Positions 40,738 to 50,249 of a stretch of DNA of 59,771 nt are shown piece by piece; the stretch's first letter is position 1; the number at the start of each line of letters is the position of its first letter. Origin of the DNA: an uncultured Bacilli bacterium (GTDB taxonomy: Bacteria; Bacillota_I; Bacilli_A; RF39; UBA660). Made by a program: the position numbers and the translations under genes. The DNA lies in contig CANRAH010000010.1 in the NCBI GenBank assembly GCA_947628565.1, forward strand, positions 1-59,771, read 5' to 3'. The notes beneath the pieces are model-generated. The model was given only the letters and a program-made list of their open reading frames with translations, had not been told where the DNA came from and made no database searches.

Positions 40738-42666
40738 CTAAATATCAAGATTTTCAACAAAAATGGCGTTTTCTTCTATAAATTTTCTTCTAGGTTCTAC
40801 CTCATCACCCATAAGTTTTTCAAAAATTGCATCAGCAGCAACACAATCATCTACTGTAATTTTTCTTAAAACACGTTTTTCTATATCCATTGTTGTTTCA
40901 TTCAATTCTTCAGCGTCCATTTCCCCTAATCCTTTCATACGAGCTATTTCTGCTCTTTGACGTACATTTTCAGGTAAAGATGCTAAATATTCATTTTTTT
41001 CTTCTTCTGTTAAAACATATTTTCTAGTTTTTCCATGCATTATTCTAAATAATGGTGGTTGAGCTGCATAAACATGACCCGTTTCAACAATAGGTTTAAA
41101 AAATCTATAGAAAAGTGTAAGTAATAATACTCTTATATGAGCCCCATCAACATCGGCATCGGTCATAATTATTATCTTATCATATCTTAATTTATCTAAA
41201 TTAAAATCTTCACCTATGCCTGTTCCAAACGCTGTTATAATAGTTCTAATTTCTTCATTACCTAAGGCCCTATCTAGTCTTGCTTTTTCTACATTTAATA
41301 TTTTTCCTCTAAGTGGCAATATTGCTTGGGTCATAGAATCTCTACCCTTTTTAGCACTTCCACCAGCTGAATCTCCCTCGACTATAAATATTTCAGATAC
41401 TTTAGGATCTTTGCTTTTACAATCAGATAATTTTCCAAAAAAATTACTTATTGCAAGATCACTTTTTCTTGTTATTTCTCTTGCCTTTTTTGCTGCATTA
41501 CGAGCACGACATGCAAGTATTGCTTTTTCAACTATTATTCTTGCTTCATCTGGATTTTCTAGTAAAAATTTTTCAAAACCTTCACTAAATACATTATCAG
41601 CAAGTTTCCTTACTTCACTATTTCCAAGTCTTCCCTTTGTTTGACCTTCGAATTGTGGATTAGGATGCTTACAGGAAATAATCATAGTTAGGCCTTCCTT
41701 AACATCATCTCCTGTTAATGATTCATCTTTCTCTTTTAAAATACCTGATTTTCTTGCATAATTATTTATTACACGAGTTAAAGCCCTTCTAACACCTTCT
41801 TCGTGTGTTCCTCCATCGTGAGTGTTTATGTTATTAACAAAAGAATAAATATTATCATTATATCCATTTGTATATTGTAGGGCAACTTCAAATACAACAT
41901 TATCTTCTGTTCCTTCTAAATGAATTACATCTTCGTGTAATGGTGTTTTTTCTTTGTTTATAAATTTAACATATTCTGATATTCCACCTTCATAAACAAA
42001 AGTTTCTCCTGTTGTATCTTCTTCATCTCTATCATCTCTTAAAGTAATTTTAAGTCCTTTATTTAAAAATGCTAACTCTCTTATTCTAACTTTAAGTGTA
42101 TTATAATCATATATATCAGTATCAAATATTTCAGGATCTGGTTTAAAAGTTACAGTTGTTCCTGTTCTATTTACATCACAAGTTCCTATTTCTTTTAATG
42201 GTTCTTTTGTGTGTCCACCATCTTCAAAACGTATAAAATATATTTTTCCATTTTTGTATACAGTAACTTCTACCCATTTTGAAAGTGCGTTTACAACTGA
42301 AGCACCTACTCCGTGTAATCCACCGGAAACTTTATAGCCTCCACCTCCAAATTTACCACCTGCATGAAGTACTGTATAAACAGTTTCTACTGTACTTTTT
42401 TTAGTTTTTGGATGTATATCTACAGGTATTCCACGTCCATCATCTTTTACTGTCACTGAATTTCCTTTATTTATAATAACTTCTATATTTTTGCAGTATC
42501 CAGCTAAAGATTCATCTATTGAGTTATCTACTATTTCCCAAACTAGATGGTGCAACCCTTTAACATCTGTTGTTCCAATATACATACCTGGTCTTTTTCT
42601 TACAGCCTCTAATCCTTCTAATACTTGAATATCTGATGCATCATAATGATTTATTTCATTATTCAT
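40738..42666 (-). CDS. gyrB: DNA gyrase subunit B
   Basis: A 642-aa protein. GHKL ATPase domain ([35 protein letters not shown]), transducer, and Toprim domain ([34 protein letters not shown]), ending in the GyrB tail ([17 protein letters not shown]). Together with GyrA it introduces negative supercoils using ATP. It overlaps recF by 8 nt and precedes gyrA by 10 nt, so recF-gyrB-gyrA is one operon, as in B. subtilis. No S4-like yaaB gene is present between recF and gyrB. Confidence 0.98.
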   Translation of the reverse strand: MNNEINHYDASDIQVLEGLEAVRKRPGMYIGTTDVKGLHHLVWEIVDNSIDESLAGYCKNIEVIINKGNSVTVKDDGRGIPVDIHPKTKKSTVETVYTVLHAGGKFGGGGYKVSGGLHGVGASVVNALSKWVEVTVYKNGKIYFIRFEDGGHTKEPLKEIGTCDVNRTGTTVTFKPDPEIFDTDIYDYNTLKVRIRELAFLNKGLKITLRDDRDEEDTTGETFVYEGGISEYVKFINKEKTPLHEDVIHLEGTEDNVVFEVALQYTNGYNDNIYSFVNNINTHDGGTHEEGVRRALTRVINNYARKSGILKEKDESLTGDDVKEGLTMIISCKHPNPQFEGQTKGRLGNSEVRKLADNVFSEGFEKFLLENPDEARIIVEKAILACRARNAAKKAREITRKSDLAISNFFGKLSDCKSKDPKVSEIFIVEGDSAGGSAKKGRDSMTQAILPLRGKILNVEKARLDRALGNEEIRTIITAFGTGIGEDFNLDKLRYDKIIIMTDADVDGAHIRVLLLTLFYRFFKPIVETGHVYAAQPPLFRIMHGKTRKYVLTEEEKNEYLASLPENVRQRAEIARMKGLGEMDAEELNETTMDIEKRVLRKITVDDCVAADAIFEKLMGDEVEPRRKFIEENAIFVENLDI

Positions 42667-43795
42667 CTAATTTCACCTCTTTTATTTTAATTATTTTTCC
42701 ATTCTCTATCTTAAATAATTTTGACTTTTTTATCAATTTATTATCCAAATTATTTAAATCTGTAGTAGTTATAATTGTTTGTATATTTTTACTTATGTAT
42801 CTAAGTAAATTATTTTTTTTATCATCATCTAATTCACTAAATATATCATCAAGTAAAAGTATTGGTGTTTCTTCCTTATATTTTTCAAAAATTTTTAATT
42901 CAGAAAGTTTTAATGATATTATAGCTATTCTTTGTTGCCCTTGTGAACCATATAATTTTAAATTTTTATCTTTCAAGAAAAATTCTATATCATCCTTATG
43001 TGGTCCTATTGACGTTGACAATATTTTTATGTCATAATCTAACCTTTTTTCATATTCTTTTACCAAATATTCTTTCAAATTTGGATCTTTTAAATCAATA
43101 TTATCCATATTAATACTTGGTTTATATTTTATTTTAAAACCATCCAAAGACATAATATCTTTATATATATCACTTATGTTTTCATTTATTTTTTTAATAA
43201 ATTTATCCCTCATTTTATAAATAATTATTGATTTATCAATTAGATATCCTGTTAAAATTTTTATATACGTTAAATCTTTAGATAATTTTTTACTTATTTT
43301 TTTTAAATATTCGTTTCTAAGTTTTAATATTTTATTATATTCATTCATAACTATATAATAATTACTATAAAGTTGAGATAATTCTAAATTTAAATATTTT
43401 CTTCTTTCCTGTGGTGAACCTTTTATTAATTCTAAATCATCGGGATAAAAAATAATTATATTCAATATTGAAATATAATCACTTATCTTTTTTATAGTAT
43501 CATTATTATATTTTAAAACTTTAGTTTTATTATCTATATAAATGTTTAACTTATTATCAAAATTTTTTTTATTAAAAATACCTTCTATAGTTAAATATTC
43601 TTCATTTTCTTTAATTAAGTTATTATCTATAAAATTTCTATGTGATTTTGTAAGGCCTAAACAATATATACTTTCAAGTAAATTTGTTTTACCTTGTGCG
43701 TTATCTCCGTATATAATATTAATTCCTTTACTTAGAGTAACATTCAAACTTTTATAATTTCTAAAATTGTGCAACTTTAATTTTTTTAAATACAC
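42659..43795 (-). CDS. recF: DNA replication and repair protein RecF
   Basis: A 378-aa SMC-like ATPase with GTG start at 43795. Walker [21 protein letters not shown] (residues about 27-46), signature [18 protein letters not shown], Walker [15 protein letters not shown]. It marks single-strand/double-strand junctions for RecA loading with RecO and RecR. The yaaA (S4-domain) gene normally between dnaN and recF is absent. Two other genes, comK-like and an unknown ORF, lie there instead. Confidence 0.96.
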   Translation of the reverse strand: MYLKKLKLHNFRNYKSLNVTLSKGINIIYGDNAQGKTNLLESIYCLGLTKSHRNFIDNNLIKENEEYLTIEGIFNKKNFDNKLNIYIDNKTKVLKYNNDTIKKISDYISILNIIIFYPDDLELIKGSPQERRKYLNLELSQLYSNYYIVMNEYNKILKLRNEYLKKISKKLSKDLTYIKILTGYLIDKSIIIYKMRDKFIKKINENISDIYKDIMSLDGFKIKYKPSINMDNIDLKDPNLKEYLVKEYEKRLDYDIKILSTSIGPHKDDIEFFLKDKNLKLYGSQGQQRIAIISLKLSELKIFEKYKEETPILLLDDIFSELDDDKKNNLLRYISKNIQTIITTTDLNNLDNKLIKKSKLFKIENGKIIKIKEVKLDE

Positions 43796-43870
43796 ATTAA
43801 TCTTCTTTTCATCTTAAATCCCCCTATTTTGAGTTTTTATACAGTTTGAGTACTCCTATACACACTTATA

Positions 43871-43879
43871 ATTATACCA
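43871..43879 (-). promoter_or_regulatory. Extended -10 promoter for recF-gyrB-gyrA
   Basis: TGG-TATAAT on the minus strand (TATAAT at 43871-43876). No good -35 is present. The leader to recF is about 70 nt. Confidence 0.6.
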
Positions 43880-43907
43880 CAAATAGAATAATAAAAAAAG
43901 AAAATTA

Positions 43908-44360
43908 TTAATTTTTATCTAATTTTCTTTCATATAATTTAGATTTTAACATTGTTGCCCTTATAATTTGATTCTCAAGTGAATAATAAGATATATCTAA
44001 ACCTAATTTTGAATCATTTTTAAACAAAACTTCACTTTTACTATTATTCTTATGATATCTTTTAATTTTATTTAAAGCTATCCAAGTACTTTGTTTAGTT
44101 CTAATAGATGATGTAGGAAAAAATATTAAATTTCTACTTTCTTCTATTATAATTGGAAATTTTGCTTTTATTCCAGTTAAACTTTTTGTTCCTATACATC
44201 TTCCTTGATATGAGCTTCCATAAAATGCACAATTTTCTTTTATTATTGAATTTGATGATTTATGTATTATATATTCCTGTTCTTCTTCATATACTTTAGA
44301 TGTTTCTAAATCAATTGGAATAATAGCTAAAGTTGATGAATTTATCTCATATTCTTCCAT
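43908..44360 (-). CDS. comK: ComK-family competence transcription factor
   Basis: A 150-aa protein recognised from the B. subtilis ComK pattern: YEINSSTLAIIPI at the start, CAFYGSSYQGRCIGTKSLTGI in the middle (ComK FFGSSYAGR), FFPTSSIRTKQSTWIALNKI (ComK FPTLSSTRPQCGWI), and ISYYSLENQIIRATMLKSKL near the end (ComK ISYNSFENQVYRTAWLRTKF). It is shorter than ComK (192 aa), missing the C-terminal tail that MecA/ClpC targets. It would bind AT-rich K-boxes as a dimer of dimers and activate DNA-uptake genes. It has its own GGGGGA ribosome binding site. Confidence 0.88.
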   Translation of the reverse strand: MEEYEINSSTLAIIPIDLETSKVYEEEQEYIIHKSSNSIIKENCAFYGSSYQGRCIGTKSLTGIKAKFPIIIEESRNLIFFPTSSIRTKQSTWIALNKIKRYHKNNSKSEVLFKNDSKLGLDISYYSLENQIIRATMLKSKLYERKLDKN

Positions 44361-44454
44361 ACTTTTCCCCCTTTCTTGCTATCTCTTATACACCTTATTA
44401 CTGTCGAAATTAATTGAATTATGTCGATAAATTAAAATTTTTTATATAAAATTA

Positions 44455-44485
44455 AAAGTTATTACCATAATTTGATAATAACTTT
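44455..44485 (-). terminator. Terminator of the 207-aa unknown gene
   Basis: AAAGTTATTA (44455-44464) and TAATAACTTT (44476-44485), 10 bp, with a T-rich tail on the minus strand. Confidence 0.65.
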
Positions 44486-44498
44486 ATCTTTTATAATA

Positions 44499-45122
44499 TT
44501 AAATTCTTCTTTCAGAACTATTTTCTTTTGCTTGTTGGTATGCTTCATCTGTTGCAGTTATTCCTCTTTTACCTGAAGCTCTTTGCATATCAAAAAATTT
44601 TACTTGAGCTTTCGCTATTTCTTGTTCATCACCAGTTAATTCTGCCTGATGTAATTCTTCTGTAACATTTTTTTCAACGCTACTAATTGGAATATTAACA
44701 TTAAATTGTGAATTAATTTTTTGTCTAAATAAATCTGAAGTTTCTGGTAATGTTGGATCTTTACCTTTAAAACATAATAGATCATCTAATGTAATCTCTA
44801 TTATTGCACCACCTACAGCAGAAAGCTGCATTCTAGTTTCAAAATTTTGAATAAAATTTTCAAAATTATTATAATAACTATTTATATTTTTTTTATATTC
44901 CTCTTGAATTACTTTAATTATCGAATTAGTGATACGACCTAATTCAATTGTCGTATATTCTTCAATATTTTCAAGGTTTGCTTCACAATCTTCTATTGCT
45001 TGGTTATAACCTTGTACTACAGGTGGAATATTATCAGCATTATTTATCTTATTTTTTACATTTCTTATAATTCCAAGTTGACCAGCTTTTTCTCTTTCTA
45101 CTAATTTTTCAAATGTTATCAT
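44499..45122 (-). CDS. Unknown 207-aa helical protein between dnaN and comK
   Basis: Good ribosome binding site (AAAGGAGG) and normal codon use support it as real. It is predicted mostly alpha-helical and soluble: residues 1-100 are coiled-coil-like (EKLVEREKAGQLGIIRNVKN, then AIEDCEANLENIEEYTTIEL). A short loop with CFKGKDPTLPETSD follows, and a charged, Gln/Ala-rich C-terminus. No signal peptide, no membrane segment and no catalytic motif are seen. I do not recognise a family. It occupies the place of the usual yaaA gene but does not resemble its S4 domain. Confidence 0.65.
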   Translation of the reverse strand: MITFEKLVEREKAGQLGIIRNVKNKINNADNIPPVVQGYNQAIEDCEANLENIEEYTTIELGRITNSIIKVIQEEYKKNINSYYNNFENFIQNFETRMQLSAVGGAIIEITLDDLLCFKGKDPTLPETSDLFRQKINSQFNVNIPISSVEKNVTEELHQAELTGDEQEIAKAQVKFFDMQRASGKRGITATDEAYQQAKENSSERRI

Positions 45123-45220
45123 ATAATCCTCCTTTGAATTAATAATATTATTTTTTTAATAAGAATACAATATAAATTTAATATTTTTTGATAATTTTAC
45201 AATAAATTTTACATCATATT

Positions 45221-46342
45221 TTAATAAGTTCTTATTGGAAGTATTAATTGCGTTAAATCATCATTATCAACATAATTAATAATAATTGGTTTTATTTCTC
45301 CATTAAATGATAATTCTATTTCATTACTATCGAATGTTTTAATAGCATCCATCATATATTTTGATGAAAATGATATCTTTATATCACTACTATTATTTTT
45401 TTCTATTTTTATTTTAGCTTCGACATTTCCTATTTCTGGAATATTAGATGATATTATCATCATATCATTTTTTGTTTCTAACTTAATTGTATTTTTTTCT
45501 TCATTATTAGTAAATAGAGATGCTTTATCTATTGCACTATAAAAATTATCAAGATTTACTTTTATTTTTAGTTCAAAATTATCAGGAATTAACTTATTAG
45601 TATCTGGATAATTACCATTTATAAGTCTCGTCATGACAATTAGATCCTTTATTTTAAATATTACTTTATTAGAAAATATGTGAAGTTCTATTTTTTCTTC
45701 ATCTTCTGGTAACATTTTAATTATCTCATTTAAATTTCTATTTGGAATTATAATATCAATATTATTTTCTATATTGTTATCAAGTATAATTCTTTTTTTT
45801 GATAGTCTATATGAATCTGTCGCAGTAACTTCCATTATATTTTCATTTATTTTAAAATTTATTCCAGTTAAAACTGGTCTAGATTCTTGTGTAGATGTTG
45901 CAAATATTGTTTGATTTATAGTTGTTTTAAATACATTTGAATCTATTAAAACTGGTGAATTAGTAAACTCTAAATCAATGCTAGGAAATTCAGAAACATT
46001 ATTACAATTTAATTTAAAAGAAGAAGATTCTGTTGTTATTAATACCTGAGAATCTATTATTTCTTCTATGTTGATAATTTCATTATTTAATTTTCTTACT
46101 ATATCATATATATATCTTCCAGAAATTAATAAGTCCCCTTCTATTTCAATTTTCTCAATTTCATTTGCCTTTATAAATGATTTTATAGCAAGTTCATTAT
46201 CTGTGCTTATTAAATATAAGCCTTCTTGAGTTAATTCAAATTTAATACAATTTAATATTGGTATTAAATTTTTAGTGGAAATTCCTTTTATAACATAATT
46301 TAGGTGTTCCATCAATACTTTTTGTTTAATTGAAAATTTCAT
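45221..46342 (-). CDS. dnaN: DNA polymerase III beta sliding clamp
   Basis: A 373-aa, three-domain clamp with the start MKFSIKQKVLMEHLNYVIKG, LSRPV-like TSTQESRPVLTGINF, and the C-terminal VDNDDLTQLILPIRTY (family ending LILPVRTY). It tethers the polymerase to DNA. It lies 127 nt after dnaA. That gap holds DnaA boxes, as in the bipartite origin of B. subtilis. Confidence 0.97.
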   Translation of the reverse strand: MKFSIKQKVLMEHLNYVIKGISTKNLIPILNCIKFELTQEGLYLISTDNELAIKSFIKANEIEKIEIEGDLLISGRYIYDIVRKLNNEIINIEEIIDSQVLITTESSSFKLNCNNVSEFPSIDLEFTNSPVLIDSNVFKTTINQTIFATSTQESRPVLTGINFKINENIMEVTATDSYRLSKKRIILDNNIENNIDIIIPNRNLNEIIKMLPEDEEKIELHIFSNKVIFKIKDLIVMTRLINGNYPDTNKLIPDNFELKIKVNLDNFYSAIDKASLFTNNEEKNTIKLETKNDMMIISSNIPEIGNVEAKIKIEKNNSSDIKISFSSKYMMDAIKTFDSNEIELSFNGEIKPIIINYVDNDDLTQLILPIRTY

Positions 46343-46379
46343 ATTATTCCTTCTTTCTATGTATTATTATTTTTATTGA

Positions 46380-46441
46380 TGTGTATAATGTTGATAACCT
46401 CTTTTTATTCTTTATTTATAAGTTAATTTTATTGTGCATAA
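46380..46441. other. Second oriC element: DnaA boxes between dnaA and dnaN
   Basis: TGTGTATAA (46380-46388) and TGTGCATAA (46433-46441) both match the reverse of TTATNCACA. They flank a very AT-rich stretch suited to unwinding. A bipartite origin with boxes on both sides of dnaA is typical of Bacilli. Confidence 0.7.
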
Positions 46442-46469
46442 AAAGTTCATATTTAAAAGTTTTCTACAT

Positions 46470-47822
46470 TTATCTTATTTCGTTAATCATTTTTTGAATT
46501 TCACTATTTAAATTATCATCTTTTAATATTTCTTTCTTTATTTTATCTACAGCATGCATAACGGTAGTATGATTTTTTCCACCGAATTCTATTCCTATTT
46601 TAGTAAGATTTTCATCTAAATAAACTCTACATATATACATAGCTACCATTCTAGGAATTGCTATATCATTGCTTCTTTTTTTACTTAATAATTCTTCTTG
46701 AGTTAAATTGTAATGATCACAAACAATTTGTAGTACTTGATCCATCTTATTTTTTGCTACTATTGTTTTTACAAAATAGTCTTTTAATGCTTCTATTGCA
46801 AGTTCTAATGTTATATCTGAGCCATTCATCATAGTAGCATAAGCAAATACACGCGTAATAGCTCCTTCAAGTTTTCTTACATCACCTACACAATTACTAG
46901 CTATATATTCTTTAACATCTTCTGGTACCACACCGTTAATTTCATTATTTTCTATTTTTTTATTTAATATAGACATTCTAAGTTTGAAATCAGGTGGTAA
47001 AATATTAACTTGTAATCCCCAATTGAATCTTGTTTTAAGTCTTTCTTCAAGTTTTTTTATATCATCTGGTGATCTATCTGATGATATAATTATTTGTTTT
47101 TCATTATTATATAGTTCGTTGAATGTATTAAAAAATTCTTGTTGAGCACTAGTTGCCCCTACTAAATTATGTATATCATCTATTATAAGTACATCTATAT
47201 CTCTATATTTGTTTTTAAATTGTTTAATAGCTTCCATATTGTTAGAGCCTGCGTTTTTTCTACATATATCTACAAAATCTGATACGAAATTATCGCAAGT
47301 GATATATAAAACTTTTTTATTACTATTTTTAACAATGTAATTTCCAATTGAGTGCATAAGATGTGTTTTTCCAAGGCCACTTGAACCATATATAAAAAGT
47401 GGATTATACATTTTACCTGGTTGTTCAGCAACTGCAAGTGCACTAGTTGCTGCAAATTTATTACTTGGTCCAATCATAAAGTTTTCAAATGTATATTTAG
47501 GATCTAAATTTGATTCATATGTTTCATAATTAGGAACACCAATTATTTCATTGTTAGGAGTTAAATTATTTTCAACCTCTTCTTCAATAACATAATTGAA
47601 TTTGAAATTTGAACCTGTAATATCAGTAAATATATCTTCTATTAAATCATTGTAATTTTCACTCAAATTCTTTTTATGTATGTGATAAGGAACTAATACG
47701 GTAGCTATATTATCTTTTAATTGAATTAATTTTGTTTCAGAAAACCAAGTTTCAAATGCTATATCTGATATTTGAGTTTTCATTTTATCAAGGAATGAAT
47801 TCCAGATGTTATTTAAATCCAT
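46470..47822 (-). CDS. dnaA: Chromosomal replication initiator DnaA
   Basis: A 450-aa protein with domain I (residues 1-80, WFSETKLIQLKDNIATVLVP), a short linker, an AAA+ domain (Walker A YGSSGLGKTHLMHSIGNY, Walker B DVLIIDDIHNL), and the DNA-binding domain IV with signature GKNHTTVMHAVDKI. It binds the DnaA boxes on both sides of its gene and opens the origin. It is leading-strand oriented, followed by dnaN. Confidence 0.98.
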   Translation of the reverse strand: MDLNNIWNSFLDKMKTQISDIAFETWFSETKLIQLKDNIATVLVPYHIHKKNLSENYNDLIEDIFTDITGSNFKFNYVIEEEVENNLTPNNEIIGVPNYETYESNLDPKYTFENFMIGPSNKFAATSALAVAEQPGKMYNPLFIYGSSGLGKTHLMHSIGNYIVKNSNKKVLYITCDNFVSDFVDICRKNAGSNNMEAIKQFKNKYRDIDVLIIDDIHNLVGATSAQQEFFNTFNELYNNEKQIIISSDRSPDDIKKLEERLKTRFNWGLQVNILPPDFKLRMSILNKKIENNEINGVVPEDVKEYIASNCVGDVRKLEGAITRVFAYATMMNGSDITLELAIEALKDYFVKTIVAKNKMDQVLQIVCDHYNLTQEELLSKKRSNDIAIPRMVAMYICRVYLDENLTKIGIEFGGKNHTTVMHAVDKIKKEILKDDNLNSEIQKMINEIR

Positions 47823-47852
47823 AATACTACCTCCTTAACCATATACACCTAT

Positions 47853-47881
47853 ATTTTACAATATTTTTTCATTAAAAACAA
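47853..47881 (-). promoter_or_regulatory. Promoter of dnaA
   Basis: TTGTTT (47876-47881), 17-nt spacer, TAAAAT (47853-47858) on the minus strand. A DnaA box begins 7 nt upstream, so autorepression by DnaA is plausible. Confidence 0.6.
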
Positions 47882-47888
47882 TAAAATA

Positions 47889-48151
47889 TGTGTATAAAAA
47901 AAAAGAATTTTAACTTATGCACAATACTAAATTAATTAAAATAGTTATCTACAGAAGTAAAAATTATTATAAACATACTTTGTGAACAATTAAATATTAT
48001 TAAAAAATAATATCATAAGTATTTTATACACAAAAATGTTCATAACTTTATGCACTAAAACATGTGAACATTTTAATTAAATTGTTTATAAGTGTATAAA
48101 AATGTTTATAACTTTTATACACATTTTACTTATGAACATTTTTGTGTATAA
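47889..48151. other. oriC: Origin of replication oriC with DnaA-box cluster
   Basis: Five exact DnaA boxes (TTATNCACA in either direction): 47889-47897, 47915-47923, 48024-48032, 48115-48123 and 48143-48151. Near matches: TTATCTACA 47945-47953, TGTGAACAA 47981-47989, TTATGCACT 48048-48056, TTATGAACA 48130-48138, plus several TGTTTATAA. The 434-nt region between dnaA and the next gene contains no coding sequence, is extremely AT-rich, and is where gene orientation switches from minus to plus. All of this marks the replication origin. Confidence 0.95.
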
Positions 48152-48201
48152 CTTAAAATTATGACTTTTTGCAAAAAATGAAATAATTTAATATTTTATA
48201 T

Positions 48202-48229
48202 TTGAGTTTTGCATTTATTATGATATAAT
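48202..48229 (+). promoter_or_regulatory. Promoter of the 140-aa gene at the origin
   Basis: TTGAGT (48202-48207), 16-nt spacer, extended -10 TGA-TATAAT (TATAAT 48224-48229). An AAAGGAGG ribosome binding site follows. Confidence 0.7.
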
Positions 48230-48256
48230 ATGTCTAATTAAAAGGAGGTTTGGTTT

Positions 48257-48679
48257 ATGAATAATAATTTAAATATGATAAATGATATAGTAAATAACTA
48301 TAGCATCAATATAAAAATATTTAAATTTGGAAAAAATTTAGCATTTTTGATAGGAACTAAATTGTATGAGATAAATGATGAATCTTTAAAATTGTTAAAT
48401 AGGATTATTATGTATCCATTCAAAATAGAATTTATTGGAGCAAAGAAAAAACAAATAAACTATATTATTAATTATTTTAAATCTAAAAACGATATAATCG
48501 ATTTTGTTAAATATTATCCAAATGAAAATAAATTATCAATTTATGATAAAGCAGAGGTAGTTTTGGCTAAAAAAGAAAATTTAATTAATTACGATAAAAC
48601 TATATTTGATTTTAAAGATAAAGATAGAGTTCTTAGTGAAAGAAAAGTAAAACAATTATTAAAGAAAAAAAATAATTGA
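48257..48679 (+). CDS. Unknown 140-aa protein between oriC and rpmH
   Basis: The ATG at 48257 follows AAAGGAGGT. The protein is basic, Lys/Ile/Asn-rich, and predicted alpha/beta without membrane segments. An N-terminal part (residues 15-70, FKFGKNLAFLIGTKLYEI, FKIEFIGAKKKQINYIINYF) is followed by a lysine-rich tail (SERKVKQLLKKKNN). Its TGA stop lies inside the -35 box of rpmH. In B. subtilis no gene lies here, so this may be lineage-specific. Position at the origin suggests, but does not show, a role linked to initiation. Confidence 0.65.
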   Translation: MNNNLNMINDIVNNYSINIKIFKFGKNLAFLIGTKLYEINDESLKLLNRIIMYPFKIEFIGAKKKQINYIINYFKSKNDIIDFVKYYPNENKLSIYDKAEVVLAKKENLINYDKTIFDFKDKDRVLSERKVKQLLKKKNN

Positions 48680-48704
48680 CAAAAAAGTAAAAAATATATA
48701 TAAT
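48676..48704 (+). promoter_or_regulatory. Perfect promoter of rpmH-rnpA
   Basis: TTGACA (48676-48681), 17-nt spacer, TATAAT (48699-48704). The -35 overlaps the preceding TGA stop codon. Confidence 0.92.
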
Positions 48705-48745
48705 TTATAAAGCAAGCAGAAAAAATAGATGATGGAGGTGTTAAA

Positions 48746-48868
48746 ATGAAAAGAACATATCAACCAAATAATCATAGAAAAAGTAAAAAATTAGGTTTTA
48801 TGGCTCGTATGAAAACTAAAATAATTAATAATAGAAGAAGAAAAGGACGTAAAGTTTTATCTCATTAA
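48746..48868 (+). CDS. rpmH: 50S ribosomal protein L34
   Basis: A 40-residue protein: [18 protein letters not shown], then [11 protein letters not shown] at the end. It is 4 residues shorter than the usual 44-residue L34 because of a gap after RMKTK. It is a basic 23S rRNA-binding protein near the tunnel. GGAGGTG ribosome binding site. A strong promoter precedes it and a UUCG-loop terminator follows. It heads the classical rpmH-rnpA-yidC-khpB-mnmE order. Confidence 0.96.
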   Translation: MKRTYQPNNHRKSKKLGFMARMKTKIINNRRRKGRKVLSH

Positions 48869-48872
48869 TATT

Positions 48873-48900
48873 CCACTGATTCGTCAGTGGTTTTATTTTT
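48873..48900 (+). terminator. Terminator or attenuator between rpmH and rnpA
   Basis: CCACTGA (48873-48879), TTCG loop, TCAGTGG (48884-48890), then TTTTATTTTT. It allows high L34 output with limited read-through into rnpA. Confidence 0.9.
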
Positions 48901-48914
48901 AAAGGACTGATCAT

Positions 48915-49265
48915 ATGAAAAAAATAAATATATTAAAAAATAGTCGAGATTTTGATAGAATAATAAAAAATAATAAACCATATAAATATAAAGATTACAT
49001 CATATATTTAGAAAAAAATACGAATGATATTTATAAATTTGGATTATCTGTTGGAAAAAAAATAGGAAATGCTGTGAATAGAAATAAAATAAAAAGGCAA
49101 TTAAAATCTATTATTGATAAAAAAGACTATCAAAATAACTTTAATTGTATTATAATAGTAACTAGAGCAATAATTATGAAAACTTTTAAACAAAGAGAAG
49201 AAAATTTATTATTTGCTTTAAACAATTTAAATTTAATAAAGGAGAAGGAAGATGAGCAAAAATAA
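48915..49265 (+). CDS. rnpA: Ribonuclease P protein component
   Basis: A 116-aa basic protein with the start ILKNSRDFDRIIKNNKPYKY and the RNA-binding RNR helix VGKKIGNAVNRNKIKRQLK. With the rnpB RNA (not in this window) it removes tRNA 5' leaders. It overlaps yidC by 14 nt, so the two are translationally coupled. Its ribosome binding site (AAAGGA) is modest. Confidence 0.95.
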   Translation: MKKINILKNSRDFDRIIKNNKPYKYKDYIIYLEKNTNDIYKFGLSVGKKIGNAVNRNKIKRQLKSIIDKKDYQNNFNCIIIVTRAIIMKTFKQREENLLFALNNLNLIKEKEDEQK

Positions 49266-50247
49266 AAAATTATTAGTAGTTGTGTTTTTATTAGTATTGC
49301 TTATAACTGGATGTACGAAGCAATTAAAAGACGCAGATGGAAAGATTGTACAAGATGAAAAAACTAAACAAACATTAGTTGAAAATATTCTATGTAAACC
49401 AGTAGAATTAAAAAAAACATATGAAGATGCAATAAAACAAAAAAAAATAGATTATGATAAAATATATGAAGATGGTGACATATCAAAAAATGATTATCAG
49501 AAAAAAATAAAAAATATTTTAAATATTGATAAGTTACCTGTATGTACTGAAATATCTGTTGTTGAAGGTGGTTATGAAACATTTTGGACAAGTGTGTTTG
49601 TAAAACCATTAGCATGGGTAATAGTAAATATTGGTAAAATTTTAAAAAATAGTTATGGACTTGCTATAATTGTTGTAACGATTTTGATAAAATTGATATT
49701 ATTACCATTTACATTAAAATCATTAAGACAATCAGAAAACATAAAAAAAGCACAACCATTACTTCAAAAAATAGATAAGAAATATGCTAATAAAACTGAT
49801 CAACAATCAATGATGATGAAATCAAATGAAATGATGGCTGTATATAAAAAATATAAAATAAATCCTGTTTCAGGTTGTTTATTAGGATTTATTCAAATTC
49901 CACTTTTCTTTGCTTTTTATGAAGCATTATATAGATTACCTATTTTATTTGAAGGAAAATTTTTAATCTTTAAAATGGGAATGACACCATTTGCAGGAGC
50001 ACAAGAAGGGTATTGGTATTATTTAATTTTACCTATAATAGTAGGGTTAGTTACTTATTTTTCATTTAAGATGAACAAAAATACAATGCCAGATGATCAA
50101 ATGAAACAAATGAATATGATGTTTAATATTATGATTGTAATGATTTTTATAACATCATTTAGTATGTCGACAGCAATCATTATATATTGGATAACGAATA
50201 GTTTATTAACAATAATACAAAATTTATTAGTTAAAAGGAGTAAGTAA
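49252..50247 (+). CDS. yidC: Membrane protein insertase YidC (lipoprotein form)
   Basis: A 331-aa protein. Lipoprotein signal with lipobox LLITGC (Cys21), as in SpoIIIJ/YqjG of Bacilli. A periplasmic-side segment (residues 22-105) is followed by the five-helix insertase core: YGLAIIVVTILIKLILLPFT (with the conserved hydrophilic-groove Lys), KYKINPVSGCLLGFIQIPLF, the ILPIIVGLVTYFSF helix and a final hydrophobic helix. It inserts membrane proteins with or without the Sec translocon. It is followed 2 nt later by khpB, the standard pairing. Confidence 0.95.
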   Translation: MSKNKKLLVVVFLLVLLITGCTKQLKDADGKIVQDEKTKQTLVENILCKPVELKKTYEDAIKQKKIDYDKIYEDGDISKNDYQKKIKNILNIDKLPVCTEISVVEGGYETFWTSVFVKPLAWVIVNIGKILKNSYGLAIIVVTILIKLILLPFTLKSLRQSENIKKAQPLLQKIDKKYANKTDQQSMMMKSNEMMAVYKKYKINPVSGCLLGFIQIPLFFAFYEALYRLPILFEGKFLIFKMGMTPFAGAQEGYWYYLILPIIVGLVTYFSFKMNKNTMPDDQMKQMNMMFNIMIVMIFITSFSMSTAIIIYWITNSLLTIIQNLLVKRSK

Positions 50248-50249
50248 TT

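Noticed and set aside
47270-47473. 67-aa ORF on the same strand inside dnaA
   Set aside because: An out-of-frame overlap with the well-conserved AAA+ region, with no ribosome binding site.
48677-48679. Use of UGA as tryptophan (Mollicutes code)
   Set aside because: UGA ends the 140-aa gene within a promoter element, tryptophan is written TGG in yidC and other genes, and conserved genes have no internal UGA.
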